DNA of 64,000 bases from Phyto melanocephala (GCA_941918925.1 OW799233.1:134942533-135006532), one strand, 5' to 3'. Shown: positions 22,220-35,302, counted from the first letter of the stretch. Numbers and translations are program-made. Notes: a model not told the origin generated them from the sequence alone.

Positions 22220-24420
22220 TTTGTAATTTAAATACATATGGAGTATAGCCATTGGCGAAGCTTCAAATTTTTCCTGGGGGTACTAAAAGCTTAAAATTTG
22301 TTTTCTGGCAGTGGTTGGAGTGGTGTACTTGCAAATTTTTAACTGAGTAAATGTGTATTTAATGTAAATAGTTAATTTTTTAAAATTTCTTTTAACCATT
22401 CTGGAAGGCTTAGTACTGACCATGAGTTTAAGCTGAATAAAGGACAATACAAATATAATAAATATTTTTTTTCTTAGTTTAGGTTGAATTGAACTAAAAT
22501 ATATTATGACGTTAATGTCATATTTACATCAAAATGGTTTAATTACATCAAAAAAGGATCACGGATTCAAAACGTTTTAATGGTATATAGTCATTACAAT
22601 TTTATCTATGTGTAATTTGCATAAACAATATGAAGCTATAAAAATCTAAATTGATTCTTTATCTGATTGGCATTGAGAACTTCATTACCATGTCGAAAAT
22701 TGATTACACCATTTTAAACCAAAAAAAACAAAAAAAACATAAAAAACACACACAAACATTTAAATAAAAGAAACAGTAGTGTAACTGCCACACATTACAA
22801 GTCTTTAGTATTTTTTTTTAGCATCAACAATAACAACACACATGAATTAATGCTCTTCTAATGTATGATTAAAATACAATAACAACTAAGTGTAATGGTT
22901 GTAAAACATGATCATATCTATGCAAACAACTTAACACACAAACACTTAAACCATTAGAATAGATAACAACGATGTAGAGAAGCAACAAGAAGACATGCTA
23001 AAGCCAATAAAACATTAACAATGGCACCTTGGAGGCAGCCAATAATACAATAATTTTTATTAACAGATAAACAAGCACAAAGCCGTAGCAACAATAATGC
23101 AATATTTTCCAAAATGTGAACAACAAAAATGTTACATTAACAGCAACGATCAACAGATATGTACAGACAAACATACTTACTTACTGCTAAATTTTCCACA
23201 CAGGAAGAGGCATTGAAATCGAAACCACATGCTGCACAAGATCCAGTAACACACATTCAACGAAGCACATTTCCATTTTATGAGATTTTTTTTTTTTAAT
23301 TTTCGTCTAATACGTGTAAATGAAATCTTGGCTGATAATGTGGCAAATAATGATCATTAGTATCTGCAACATCATCATCATCAGCCGCAATAACAATAAA
23401 AGAAAATATTTTCCACTAAAAACAACAAAAGCAAAAACCTTGACTTAAACCTATAACTTAAGCGGTTTCGAAGACAGTTTTAAAATTGTCTGCAAATATC
23501 TGTAGGGCGTAAAAGGAAAAGAGAGCTAGAGGGCGACAGACGTTATTGTCAATAAGCGCCCACATATCTATTGTTATACAACAGATAACTGACACTCACA
23601 GCTCGTAACCTAATGGTCTTAACAACAATAATTGTTAACATTATTTTACTATTAACAACAATTGTTATCAATGGTGATTTTTGTTTTTGTTTTTTCTCTC
23701 TCTCTTTAGATCTATAGTAAAGACTTTTAGTGGTGTCATTGTTATTACTGTTTTTTGTTGTAGCTCTGGCTGGTAGACATTTTTTATAGTCACCATGTTC
23801 ACAATACAAGATCAATAGAAGTTTTTTTGTTGTTTCTTTATACTTATAAATTCACACCAATTTGTATCAGTTTTTTTTTTTTTTTTTTGATTTCGTGTTC
23901 ATTTGGTTTAGTTTCGTTTTGCTGTATCTTGAACTCACTGTTCATGGTTTAGTTCACCTACAAATCCGAATGGTAACAGGCAGCCAAAAATAAAACAACT
24001 TAAGAGACACGATTACAGAGATTGTTTGCAAATACGCTCACATGCTTGTACACTGAAAAAATTTAGGTTTCGTTGATACATTTTAAAAACTGAAAATTTC
24101 AATAAGTTTTCTACTTAAATAAATTGTATCTAGTTTGAGTGTTACATAATCAATCTTTTTAAATATTTTTTTTAGTTATTTTACAAGAAAATTTTATATT
24201 TTTAACTGAATCTTTTTTTTTTTTTTTTGACAACAAATTGTTCATAAGCGTTTAATAAATGTATCTATCACACATTTGCTTTTTTCTTTAATTCTTCATT
24301 TTGGCTAATTTCATACATGTAGTTTGCAATGTTACTTTACAATGCATTGTGTTCATAAAAACATTAATATTTCTTGCATGGTTTTTATTTGTGATGCTTT
24401 GTAAACATTTAATACAATAG
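22220..24420. other. AT-rich DNA with no recognised gene
   Basis: Many caacaacaac and CA tracts, consistent with fly intergenic or intronic DNA. No coding frame or known repeat recognised. Confidence 0.5.
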
Positions 24421-24488
24421 CAGAAATCACCCTTCATTGCAAACATGAAGCAAATGTTGCAGATCTTGCAAGTCTTAAATATATTCTA

Positions 24489-25344
24489 CTAGCTGACCCG
24501 GCGAACTTCGTACCGCCCTATAATCAAGAAATATCTGTTACCTTTTTATCTGAATTTAGTTAATTTTTTTATTAAGTATTGCTGTTGGTATATTAATAAA
24601 TCAAAATTATTCCAAAAACAAAGTGTTTATTTTTTTAATGCGTTATGATACACAATATCCTTAGTTTTATTTTCTGGCGCGTATATAAATAGTGTAGTTG
24701 GTATTCCGACACGGGAACAGACAACATATAACTGGCCATGTGAAAAATGAATTTTCAAGATTAATGCCACAAACACTTAGCGAATTCGTATCGCCCTATA
24801 ATCAAGAAATATCTGTTACTTTTTTATCTGAATTAAGTTAATTTCTGTATTAAGTATTGCTGTTCGTATATTAATAAATCAAAACTATTCGCGACTTAAG
24901 TTTGTACGTCTAATTGCCGACATTTTTAGAAACAAAAATTCAACTGAAAATATAAAAAAACTATAGTACCTACTCTTTTGCAAAAGTATCAAAATGGTCT
25001 ATCAAAAGTTTCCAACACTATATTAATTTGACTAACCTTGTTGAACAAACACTTCAGAAAAATACACACAGTACAAATTATCCTGTAGAAATCAATGTGA
25101 AAAGTACATCAAGAAATGGTAAATGCATTATGTAGGTATTTTGTTATTATAACTTCGAACACAAACCAATTTCGACCGATATATTTGCAAAGAGCATGTA
25201 AACTACGTTTCTTTGTTTTAATATCAACTACGTGAATAATAACAAATACAACAAAAAAAGAACTAGTGAAATCGGTCCAGCCATTCACGCGTGATGCCGT
25301 GACCAAGGGAAAAAGGGATTCATTTGTATATATACCTATATAGA
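24489..25344 (-). mobile_element. Helitron, deleted copy
   Basis: On the minus strand it starts TCTATATAGGTATATATA at 25344 and ends cgccgggtcagCTAG at 24489, with a GGCG/CGCC hairpin about 11 bases before the CTAG. The 5' TC, 3' CTRR, upstream hairpin and insertion between A and T without target duplication are all Helitron features. It holds the last part of a helicase frame. A partial second copy of its 3' region lies at 24780-24895, so the end was tandemly duplicated. Confidence 0.85.
24627..24765 (-). pseudogene. Helitron helicase C-terminal fragment
   Basis: Minus-strand translation reads SHGQLYVVCSRVGIPTTLFI, followed by YAPENKTKDIVYHNALKK and a stop. The QLYVxCSRVG box is motif VI of the PIF1-type helicase carried by Helitrons. 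Only about 45 residues remain of a protein that is normally well over 1,000 residues, so this is a relic that once ended naturally at this stop codon. Confidence 0.8.
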
Positions 25345-25467
25345 TGCAAACGTTGCTTTTAAAAATTTCCAACTGTTTTTAGTATTGGAAATAAGTGCTT
25401 GACTATACTAGACTTGCAAGATCTGCAACATTTGCATGATCTGTTTGCAACGAAGGGTGACTTCCCC

Positions 25468-27269
25468 TAATATTACTTTGCCTTGTAAACAATTTTCTTT
25501 ACAATATTGCAATGCAAACTGCATTTGTGAAGTCAGCCTTTCAGTTTTTTCAAATTGTTCTTTTTCAAAATTTGCTTTTCTCTATTTTTCTAAATTCTTT
25601 TGAATTTCCTATAATTTTCTCTAAGTGCAGCTTATGTTTACAAACACCAACAAAGTTTGTTTTTTTTTTCATAATATTGTTGTTGCTATTTTTATAAAAT
25701 CATGGTTAATATTGTTGTTGTTGTTTTCATTTGTATGACGAAAATTGTTGCTGTTGCTGTTGTTGCTGTTTATTGCAACAATGCACTTGGACTTGGTCTT
25801 GGCACTTGGTTAATGCCGCTCTACTGCCACAATTGTTAAAAATCTGTTATTGCTGATGGAGTTGTATACACTTGTTGTTGTTGTTATTGTTAATATTAAT
25901 ATATATGTAGATACTGACACTGTCAAAGTAGTTGTTGTTTGTACTTGCTGTTGCCATTTTTTATAACAAAGTGTTCAAATGGCTTGTATTTGAATTCATT
26001 CAACAAGTTGGTCTTTGTATGCGGCTTAACTTGTGACTGTGTTGGTGTGGCTTTTTTTCTTTAATGATAAAAGAAAAAACACTATATTGTTGTATATATG
26101 TTGTTGCATCAGGTATTTTATCTTCGACAACTATCTTTATGTTTATATGTACGCTTGTGTGTGTAGTGTAGCTGTTTTGGTAACTATTTGATATTATTTG
26201 CTTAGAGACTCGTAGAGGCTGTTGGATTTTTCTTGGTGCTGCTGTTGGTGCCACTTGAATTTATGTGTTTGTCTGTCTCTATGTGTGTGTTTTATGATCT
26301 TATGTTGTATTTGCCATAGTTTTGTTGTGCTTCTATTTCAACTTGTACTTGACCCTAATGCTGGTGATGAGTTGTAGTATTTATTTGTTATTTTTTTACG
26401 ATGCTGTTGGTGGATTTATTTTTGTTGTTTTTGCAAATTGTCTTGATAATATGCTGAAGGCTATTGGAAATGAAGAGTTTTTTTTTTTGAACAATTGCAA
26501 TAAGAGCTTAAGCATAAAATCAAATTTATAGTTAAGCTGGTGAGCTGCAAAACAATTGAATTGTCAACTCTAGTTGAAGGTCTTTTTCCATTCCATATTC
26601 CATGTGGAACTTTTCGATTTCTTAATATACTAATATCATTAGAGAGAAATGAAATCTAACGTACTTTTTACATATTTATTTTTCTTTTACAGAAAGTTCA
26701 AAACTCGGTACATATTCTATTATGGAATTTGTTTTTAAACAAAAAAAGCTTTTTTTTTGAGAAAATTTTCTTTTATAATATAAAATGATAAATTTCTGTT
26801 TTTAAGAAATTTTGTTAAAAAATATAGGCTTAAAACTTTTTGAAAAAGCCTTTAAATGCTTAAACAGAAAATCCTGTTTCTTAAAAAAAATTTTTTTAAA
26901 CATCTTTCCATAAAAACGTCCTTTATATGTATATTAAATGTTTGCATATATATATTTTTTTTTTTGCAAAAAAATAGCTCGTAATTTTCTTTAGAAAGCA
27001 AAAAAATGTTTTCTAATTTTTAAACCATATTTGCTAGAAGATAGATTTTAATATTATTTGCACCAATTTTTAGGTTTGCAATAAATTGTCAAAAACGGTA
27101 CTTTATTATTTTTAGGGCATCACTCTTTTTTGTCTGATCGTTACCATTTGTGGTTCTAATTAGGAAAATGTTATCAAAAGTAGGTCGTGTTAAGTTTAAA
27201 CCAAATATTGATTGCAGTTTTCCAGAATTTCTATTTAGAGGTTCGTGGAGAGGGGCATGTAAAAAGAAC
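25468..27269. other. TTG/TGC-rich and AT-rich DNA with no recognised gene
   Basis: Runs of ttgttgttgttg at 25678-25720, 25747-25770 and 25874-25890. The open frames here follow these low-complexity tracts. Confidence 0.5.
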
Positions 27270-27700
27270 TCTATTTTAATCGGTTTTGTGCACGGAAAAA
27301 CTTATAACAATTATATCGGGTCCGCCAAATAACTTTCTTTTTTTTGAAAATGCTTTAAAAGACAAAAGTGTAGCTTCGGCAGTGTGGCACGTAGAGCCGT
27401 CCTGTTGAAACCAAATATTGCCAATATCCTCCTTTTCAATTTTTGTGAAGAAAAATTCGTTCAACATGGCGCAACAACGATCGCCATTGACTGTAACGGC
27501 CACTCCTTGCTAATAGCCTAATTATTCTTCTGGACCAAAATCCGCACCAAACAGTGATTCGTTTTGGGTGTATCGGCTTTTCAATGTATGCGTGCGGGTT
27601 TTTTATGCCTCAAATGCGACAATTTTGCTAGTTTACATACCCGCCAAGATCAAAATGAGCTTCATCTGAAAAGATGATTTTTTTTTGTTATTTATATATT
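27270..27700 (-). pseudogene. Mariner-type transposase relic
   Basis: The minus-strand frame ending near 27503 to 27370 reads VTVNGDRCCAMLNEFFFTKI, then IGNIWFQQDGSTCHTAEATL. QQDGxxxHTA is the second catalytic aspartate box of IS630/Tc1-mariner transposases. Further minus-strand pieces up to about 27660 correspond to the preceding residues, with frame breaks. It lies between two Helitron pieces. It is related to, but distinct from, the relics at 6.5 and 54.7 kb. Confidence 0.7.
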
Positions 27701-27769
27701 TTGTGGTAGATTTTTGTTTGGCTTTAGATCATAATTAATTTAATTGAATATTAAGTGCAAAAACCTAAA

Positions 27770-28499
27770 AATTTTAATTTTTTTATGGGCGTGGCATTTT
27801 CCACTTTTCTAGTCACGAAATTGTAAAGTCATAACAGCTTAATATGTGTGAAAAGTTTCAGAAGAATCGGACCAGTGCAAGTATCCCAAAATTAAAATTG
27901 TTTTTATGGGCGTGGCCTTCCCACTTTTCTAATCACGAAATTGTAAAGACATAATAGCTCAATATGTGTGCAAAGTTTCAGAATAATCGGTCCAGTGCAA
28001 GTACCTCAAAATGATACCTTTTTTTTATGGGCGTGGCACTGCCCACTTTTCTAATCTTGAAATTATTAAGTCATGACAGCTCAATATGTGTGCAAAGTCT
28101 CAGAAAAATCGGTCTGATGCAAGTACCTCAAAATTATAGCCTTTTTTATGGGCATGGCCCCGCCCACTTTTTTAATCACGAAGTTATAAAGTCACGACAG
28201 CTTAATATGTGTGCAAAGTTTCAGAAAAATCGGTCCAGTGCAAGTACCTCAAAGTTAAAACTTTTTTAGGGGCGTAGCCCCGCCCACTTTTCTTATCACG
28301 AAATTATTAAGTCATGACAGCTCGATATGTGTGCAAAGTTGCAAAAAAATCGGTCAAGTGCAAGTAGCTAAAACTAATAACTAATTTTTTGTGGGCGTGG
28401 CCCCGCCCACTTTTTTCACCCATAAAAACTCCCTGGTATGTGTACAACAACTTACCAAAGTTTGAGCCCGATCGGTTTTACAGTTTCGGAGTCTATAGC

Positions 28500-28540
<41 letters not shown>

Positions 28541-28560
28541 TTCACTTTTATATATATAGA
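27770..28560 (-). mobile_element. Helitron-like 5' end with six tandem GGGCGTGGC repeats
   Basis: On the minus strand it begins TCTATATATATAAAAGTGAAAC at 28560, after an A as expected for an AT target, followed by a CA/GT microsatellite and ttagctatagactccgaaac. It then runs through about six units of roughly 120 bp, each with gtgggcggggccacgcccac-like sequence, 'acttttctaatcacgaaa' and 'cagtgcaagtacctcaaaa' in plus orientation (from 27785 to 28400). No matching CTAG 3' end is found downstream; a mariner relic occupies that side. The plus frame at 28027-28269 is the repeat read through. Confidence 0.65.
28500..28536. repeat. (CA)n microsatellite
   Basis: About 18 CA units within the Helitron-like 5' region; a common polymorphic position in such elements. 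Confidence 0.9.
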
Positions 28561-31500
28561 TTTATATTGTACAAAAATGGTTTTTTCTATTATTGAATAT
28601 ACCTTGTGTCGACGAAAATAAATTTTAATTTTTCAAAAAACTTAGACTTGTTTTTTAACTCAAATAAATATGTTAGTTTTTTTGTATTTCGGAATGTAAA
28701 TTAATTTAAAAAAATGGATTATCTTTTTTAAGATTTTTTTTTTCAAACTACTGAACACGGGCTTTTCTCGGAAACGTTTAAGTACGCTGATATCTGTTAA
28801 ACTTATGTTTTTATCTTTCGCCTATTTCAAAGTTTAATTAAAAATGTTCATTGTTTCATTAGGCTCTGTTCTGGTGAGTGCTCTTTTCAAAATATTGTCC
28901 CCACTTTTACTTTCATCACTGGCTAAAACTTGTACATTTCAGTTACGCTTTAAAGATCTTTAGTTCATGAAGAACTAACCTGCAAATACACAATTTGAAT
29001 CAAAGAATTGTAAGAAGGATGAAAAGATTCAAACATCTGGATTAATTGTATGGAGAAGTTCTATTGTGAGTTATTGTTAGAAGTTAATTGTTAAACAAAT
29101 CTTTTTTCTTAAAATATCTAAGGGGATATTCTATCCACAGTCTTCTTAATTTCCTAAAGAGCTTAAAATATTTGTCTAGCAGTTTTTTATTAGTTGCTTT
29201 TAAGACTTTTCGAAGCTAAATTTAAATAGCCAGTAGTGTCCCATAGCCCTGCGGCTAAAATGTATGCTAAAGAACTGTTTCTGTAGAAAAGTTTTGAGAA
29301 GATCTTATGACACTCAGATCCGTAGGCAGTATAAGCAGCATTACGTATGGTGGCATGAACATTAAAATTATTGTATTGTTCAATTCTCTTAATTTATTTC
29401 GGAAGAATTAGGTAGAGCTTTATCTGTCAATAGCAGAGCTCTATTTTGAAATTCTCAATTTTTTTTTTAAATTTCCTGACCTGCAATAATAAGAAGTTAA
29501 CATGTAAAACTGTAAAATCCATGAAAAAGCTTTCATTGTCTGTAGTACTAGCCAATGGTAAATCCAATTTTTAAAAATTATAATTATCATTATTTAATAC
29601 TTTAAGCAACTGTAGTCCCGAGGAGATTGAAAATTCTAAAAGATTATTAGTTGCATTACTAATCACAATAAATTTACCATTATGTTCTTTATTTAGTAGG
29701 AAAGTGACGCTTTTTATTTCCGTTTTTCTTCCAGCAGAATTTTTTTTTCATGATGATACGTATGTTCTATCAAATTGGAACTTAAAAAATAATACCCATT
29801 ATAGACTTGATTGTGATATAGATCTAGATCTTATATCTTGACTTCACAAGCACAGGTCTAGAAGATAAGTTTTCTCTACTTAATTCAATAAAATGTCCAC
29901 CATAACGCTTCTTAAATTGTTGATATCAGCCGTGGCTCGACTTAAAAATACCTTGAGTTTCTTTAAATTTTAATGAAAAAATTATGTTTTTCCTTAACAA
30001 TCATTGAAAAGAGGATTTTTTGTCTCTGTTGGATAAACTAAATGTACAGTGCTTTTACCATTTTAGCCAGTTTAGACTCGTCAACATTTTTCGCGTTCTA
30101 GGTACAGAAAATGTATTGTTATCAAAGATAAAACTTGTCTTCTTCTTTTCTTGATAGGGCAAATTATTGATTTGACAACACTTTACTGCTAAGCTAAGCC
30201 AGTTACGCTTAAATTCATTTAGAGACAGGCATTTTGGTAGCAAGGGAATGTCCTTTTTTATAAAAACAATTGGCATAACCGACAAATGTATGTATAAACG
30301 AAAACAATGTTTTTCATGTTGAATGGATTTCAAATTTATTCATGCTGTAAGGCTTTCTCACCAAATTCACGCTCCAAGTAGTCAGTGTAAATGAATTATG
30401 TTTGTATTATCCGGTGCTCACGTTGTTGCCGCGAGTCTGTATTGTACTGTATTTTTAAAAATTTTATTTTACAAAAAATATTTGAATAATCTTGTATTCT
30501 GAATAAATCACCGCATATCCATAAGGTATATGTATCGGGGCAACAAACACAACAATTAAAAAACACATGCATTTTGTTTTTGTATATATGTCGGCATATG
30601 TCAGACAATTTTTTTATTTTCTTCTTTAGTTTAAATAATTTTTGAAAAACATTAAGCGAAAACAATTTATTCATGGTTTTGACTTCTTTAAAATGTTTTA
30701 AACCAACTGAAACTGCAAATTATTAATTGTATAATAAAATTAAAAAAATCATTTTGACAAGTGCAGACAGACCTTTAAAAAAGTTGGTAACGCTTATAAA
30801 TTGTATATAAAGAAAACCGTCAGCTGTTTGGATACGACTACCAAATGAATATGCCTTTGAAGAAACTTGTCATATTTAAGATCTTCAAAACATTTGCCCT
30901 GTATAGCTTATTTTAAAATTTTCTTTTATTTATTTAAAAAAAGTTGCCTAAACTATCATTTATGTAAATTTAAAAAGAAGTAAATTCAGAACGATAAATT
31001 TAATGACTTTAATTTTAGTACTCAGACACTTAATCCAGCCAAAACATTAGCACACACAATGACATTATAATTTGCGAACAGAAGACATATTAGACCGAAA
31101 ACACAAAGAAAATGATTTTAAAAAATAACACACACACACAGCCAAAGAAATGGAGTGAAGCGCAACAAGTCGTTGCCCTCGAAAGTTACAAAATACTACA
31201 GCATGTACAACATTTATTTCTTTTTCGTTTATTTATTTATTTTTTCATTTGAGCTTCTTTTTCTGTAACCGATTTAAAACGATCCGAAGACGACAGGAAA
31301 CGACCACAACTACATTAAATACTCTACTACATGCACAACATCATGTAATGGAGTACTGGTTTGGGTGTATTGGTGTATATATTAATGTTTGCTTGTCGCA
31401 ATATTTACTAATAAATAGAAAAATATAAAAACCCCAAAAGAACCGATTTGAGGCAACCAAAGAAAGACAGAGTAGATAAACAAGAATATGAAAAACAAAG

Positions 31501-33266
31501 AACATTAAGATGCTAAAGACTTGTAGTTGCCAAAACAACCAAAATAATTTGAAATCTCATACAGTGAAAAAGATACAGGACAAGGACAGGGAATAATAAA
31601 CATGCAACCATAATGTTGTTCTGATTTTACTTTTTTGAACACTAATAAATCAATAGGGTTTTTTAAATACTTAAACTGTAGACTTATGATAAAACCCTAG
31701 CCAGTTTCACTATTCACTATCCTTGCACTTTAAAGTCTGTCTGTAGATGATGCTTTGTCTTTGTAACTATTTACCAAAAGTATGACACAATCTCTTTTTT
31801 GCGACCCATGTTGGTTCTTTTTTTTCGGCATACATTGTTCCTATAGTTCGCTGTATTTGAGTGAGTTTTTACGTGATGTACACACACACACACACAAATG
31901 CACACACACATTCACATAAGTACAATTCAGCAGACAACACAAACTACTATAAATTCATTTCGAAAACGTTTTTTGTCTGTATTTGTAAATGTGCTTGAAT
32001 ATTCTACTTAAATACTGTACATGTATGTGAGCATATCATTTCCTTTTCCCGTTACAATAGTGTCAGACTTGTTGAGGAACAGCGTCGGAACCTGAAAAAC
32101 TTCAACTGAAATTGAACAGCAGTGTCATATTGTTTTCAAACTGTTTTATTTTTGTAGTTTTATTTTTGCTTTTTTTTGTTCCAAATGCCAAAATGAGAAC
32201 AATGAACGTATTTTTGGAAAACAAAGAAACAACATCTGAAATGTTCATTTAACTTTTTTTCTTCCTTCTCATTCATTTTCTCTTTTGTTTTGTAAATATC
32301 AGTTTAAATACTATCTACTACCACTCCTCTAAAAAGCAGTTCAGAATTGAATTTATATAGACATTTTAAGAGTGCATGTGTGTGTGTGCCGAGGAGTATT
32401 GTTTGGAAAAATTCACATGCAACAGTTGGTGGTGCGATACACTTAGAAAAATACATGTAAAATATAAAAAAAAACACACACATACAAACGGAATGATTTT
32501 AAATAAATGATAATCTAAAGCTTAAACGATAGAGAGGTGTAAAGAAGTCAAACTTTAATGAAAACAAAAATTTTAATACCGAAACTGCTTCACAAGTATT
32601 CCCTGACTTTTTTCTAAAATGGTTACGTATGAGTAATGCAGTTTGTTATTAATATTCCATATACGTCAAGAGCAATTAGAATACCACAAATAATTCAAAC
32701 TCTAAAATTGCATTTTAAATGTTAATCCTGAATAAATAAATACAGTTAAACTGCAAATATTTTTTATTGTTCTTTTGGGGAAATTCTTTCCTATCACTTA
32801 AAGAAATCATAATAAAAAATGGTTTTAATATATTAAAAATTCCTTTTGACCACTTCAGGATTTGTACATTAACACGTTCGACACTTAGCGTCACCTATAC
32901 ATATGTGAAATGGAAGTTTTCAAGCAAACTGATGTTACATATGGGTGTCGCATTATAAATAATATTTTGGGACTCAAATACATTTCGTGTAATATCTAAA
33001 TATTATCGCATGCAGCCATTACGACTATTTTAAAAAATGTAACCAAAGTGCTGAACATTTTAGTGACGTCAGACAAACATCTGCATGTGGCTTTTTTACA
33101 TTTCGTGTACTATAGACTTTAAGCTATAATTTCATTTAAGTTTGTAGGAGGTCATTTTCTTGTGTATTTTAGTCTCTGCGGTTTGTGAATACGCCAGGCT
33201 GTTTTTTTGGTTTAAATATAATTTTTGGGCGTACTCCCCGAATATTTGTTATGTGCCCATTTATAA
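28561..33266. other. Long AT-rich stretch with no recognised gene
   Basis: No known repeat family recognised. Minus strand 29740-29190 contains several linked open stretches (for example KFIVISNATNNLLEFSISSG and NAAYTAYGSECHKIFSKLFY) separated by stops; they read like decayed coding sequence but match no family I know. CA tracts lie at 31127-31140 and 31878-31915. Confidence 0.4.
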
Positions 33267-34095
33267 AAAAACAAGTAAGAGCGCTATATTCGGCCATGCC
33301 GAATCTTATATACCCTTCACAACGTGTAGCCATGCAAAAACAGTAGTTTGTATCACCATTCCCCATATGAAATACTTACATACATATATAAAAAACATAC
33401 ATATATAAAATCATCCCATTGTAAAATTATAAATTTACGTATTTATGTTAAAAAAAAAAAAAAATTAAAAAAAAAATTTTAAAAAAAATTTAAAAAAATT
33501 TTAAAAAAATTAAAAAAAAAATTTAAAAAACATAATTAAAATATATACAATAAATATAAAACAAAAAAAAAATAAATAAAAAAATTAAAAAAAAACTAAA
33601 AAAATAATAATAATAAAAATATAAATAATATATTAAATAAAAAATAAAAAATAAATTTAAAAAAAAAATTAAAAAAAATATAAAAATAAAAAAAATTTTT
33701 TTTTTGGCTCAGCTGGGATTCGATGCCACGTTTTCTCTAACCAGTATACACGTTTTTATGTATGTATGTTGTTGTTGTAATGTTGTTTTTGTGAAAAAAA
33801 TCGAGGTGGTCGTGGGTTTTTGCTCATATCTCAGTTGCTTATGAACCGATGTTTCTGATTTTGAATACCAATCTATTCCCGAATATTTCTGATATTTTAA
33901 TACCTCACCTGGGTCCATGCAATATCAGGGGGCTTCAAAAAGTTGATTTCAACATACACACGGACAGACGGACAGACTGACAGAGCCTAATCGACTCCCC
34001 TATTCATAAGCTTTCAGAAAATATATACTTTATGTGGTCGGAAATGAAAATTGTATAAATTTTACACAGAATGACAAACCTATATATAGCCTTTT
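33267..34095 (-). mobile_element. DINE-B, minus orientation, split near its 5' end
   Basis: 3' hairpin ttcggccatgccgaa near 33288, cacaacgtgtagccatgcaa near 33317, a 250-base oligo-A tract, then ggctcagctgggattcgatg near 33706, the GTCY tract and the gtggtcggaaatgaaaattg core. It stops at 'agccttttt' where a plus-strand DINE-B begins. Its missing last 18 bases (cactgtgtgaagggtata) reappear at 35285-35302. Confidence 0.85.
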
Positions 34096-34563
34096 TATAC
34101 CCTTCACACAGTGAAAAAGGGTATATATAGGTTTGTCATTCCGTGTGAAATTTCTACAATTTTGATTTCCGACCCCATAAAGTATATATTTTCTGAAAGC
34201 TTATGAATAGGGGATTCGATTAAGCGCTGTCAGTCTGTCCGTCTGTCCGTCTGACCGTCTGTCCGTGTGTATGTTGAAATCAACTTTTTGAAGCCCCCCG
34301 ACATCGCTTGAACTCGGGTGAGGTATTAAAATATCAGAAATATTCGGGAGTAGATCGCTATTGAAAATCAGAAACATCGGTATATAAACAACTGAGATAT
34401 GAGCAAAAACCCACGACCACCTCGATTTTTTTTCACAAAAACAACATTACAACAACAACATACATACATACAAACGTGTATACTGGTTAGAGAAAACGTG
34501 GCATCAAATCCCAGCTGAGCAAAAAAAAATTTTTTTTAATTTTTTTTATTTTTTTTTTTTTAT
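34096..34563 (+). mobile_element. DINE-B 5' part, plus orientation, inserted in the previous copy
   Basis: tatacccttcacacagtgaa start, core gaccccataaagtatat and a long GTCY tract (34228-34268), then ccacctcgattttttttcac and gtggcatcaaatcccagctg. It ends in oligo-T, where the next plus element starts. Its own 3' end is not seen. Confidence 0.8.
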
Positions 34564-35284
34564 TATACCCTTCACCTGTGGTGCACAAGGGTATATATAG
34601 CTTTGTCATTCCGTTTGTAATTTCTACAATTTTCATTTCCGACCCCATAAAGTATATATTTTCTGAAAGCTTATGAATAGAGGAGTCGATTAAGCCCTGA
34701 CCGTCTGTCCGTCTGCCCGTCTGTCCGTGTGTTGGTTGAAATCAACTTTTAGAAGCAACTATATGTTCCTCAGATCTGTATATGGTATCAATCTCTTGGA
34801 AATATCCAGGAATGAATCGCTATTGAAATTCAGCACAATCGCCCAATAACTTTCTGAGATATGAGCAAAAAACCACGACCACCTCGTTTTTTTCACAATT
34901 ACAACAACAACATACATACATACATACATGTAAAAAACATACCAAACAAAAAAAAAATTACAAAAAAAAAATATTAAAAATAAGAAAAAAATAATAAAAA
35001 AAAACTAAAAAAAAAAATTAAAAAAAAATTAAAAAACAAATTTTAAAAAATTTTTTAAAAATTTTTCTAAAAAAATTTAAAAAAATATAAAAAAAAATAA
35101 TAAAATATAAATAATATATTAAATAAAATAAAATAAAATTTTTTTGGCTCAGCTGGGATTCGATGCCACATTTATTCTAACGTGTACGTATGCACGTATT
35201 TTATATGAGATTGTTATTGCATGACTACACGTTGTGAAGGGTATATAAGATTCGGCACGGCCGAATGTAGCACTGTTACTTGTT
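34564..35284 (+). mobile_element. DINE-B variant with an inverted interior
   Basis: Start tatacccttcacctgtggtg, core and GTCY tract in plus orientation, 3' hairpin ttcggcacggccgaa with cactgttacttgtt in plus orientation. Between them, from about 34930 to 35170, the oligo-A tract and ggctcagctgggattcgatg are in minus orientation. The middle is therefore flipped relative to both ends. Confidence 0.75.
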
Positions 35285-35302
35285 CACTGTGTGAAGGGTA
35301 TA
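35285..35302 (-). repeat. Detached 5' tip of the split DINE-B
   Basis: cactgtgtgaagggtata completes the minus-strand copy that breaks off at 34095. This shows that 34096-35284 was inserted into its T-rich terminal hairpin. Confidence 0.75.

Larger units (their letters stand above)
24424..25467. mobile_element. Inverted-repeat element interrupted by a Helitron
   Basis: tcacccttcattgcaaacat (24428) and gcaaatgttgcagatcttgc (24451), running on as aagtct, have their reverse complement at 25410-25463 (agacttgcaagatctgcaac ... gaagggtga). This gives inverted ends of about 50 bp with a few mismatches. Without the Helitron the host would be roughly 190 bp, which suits a MITE. No target duplication was resolved. 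Confidence 0.65.
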
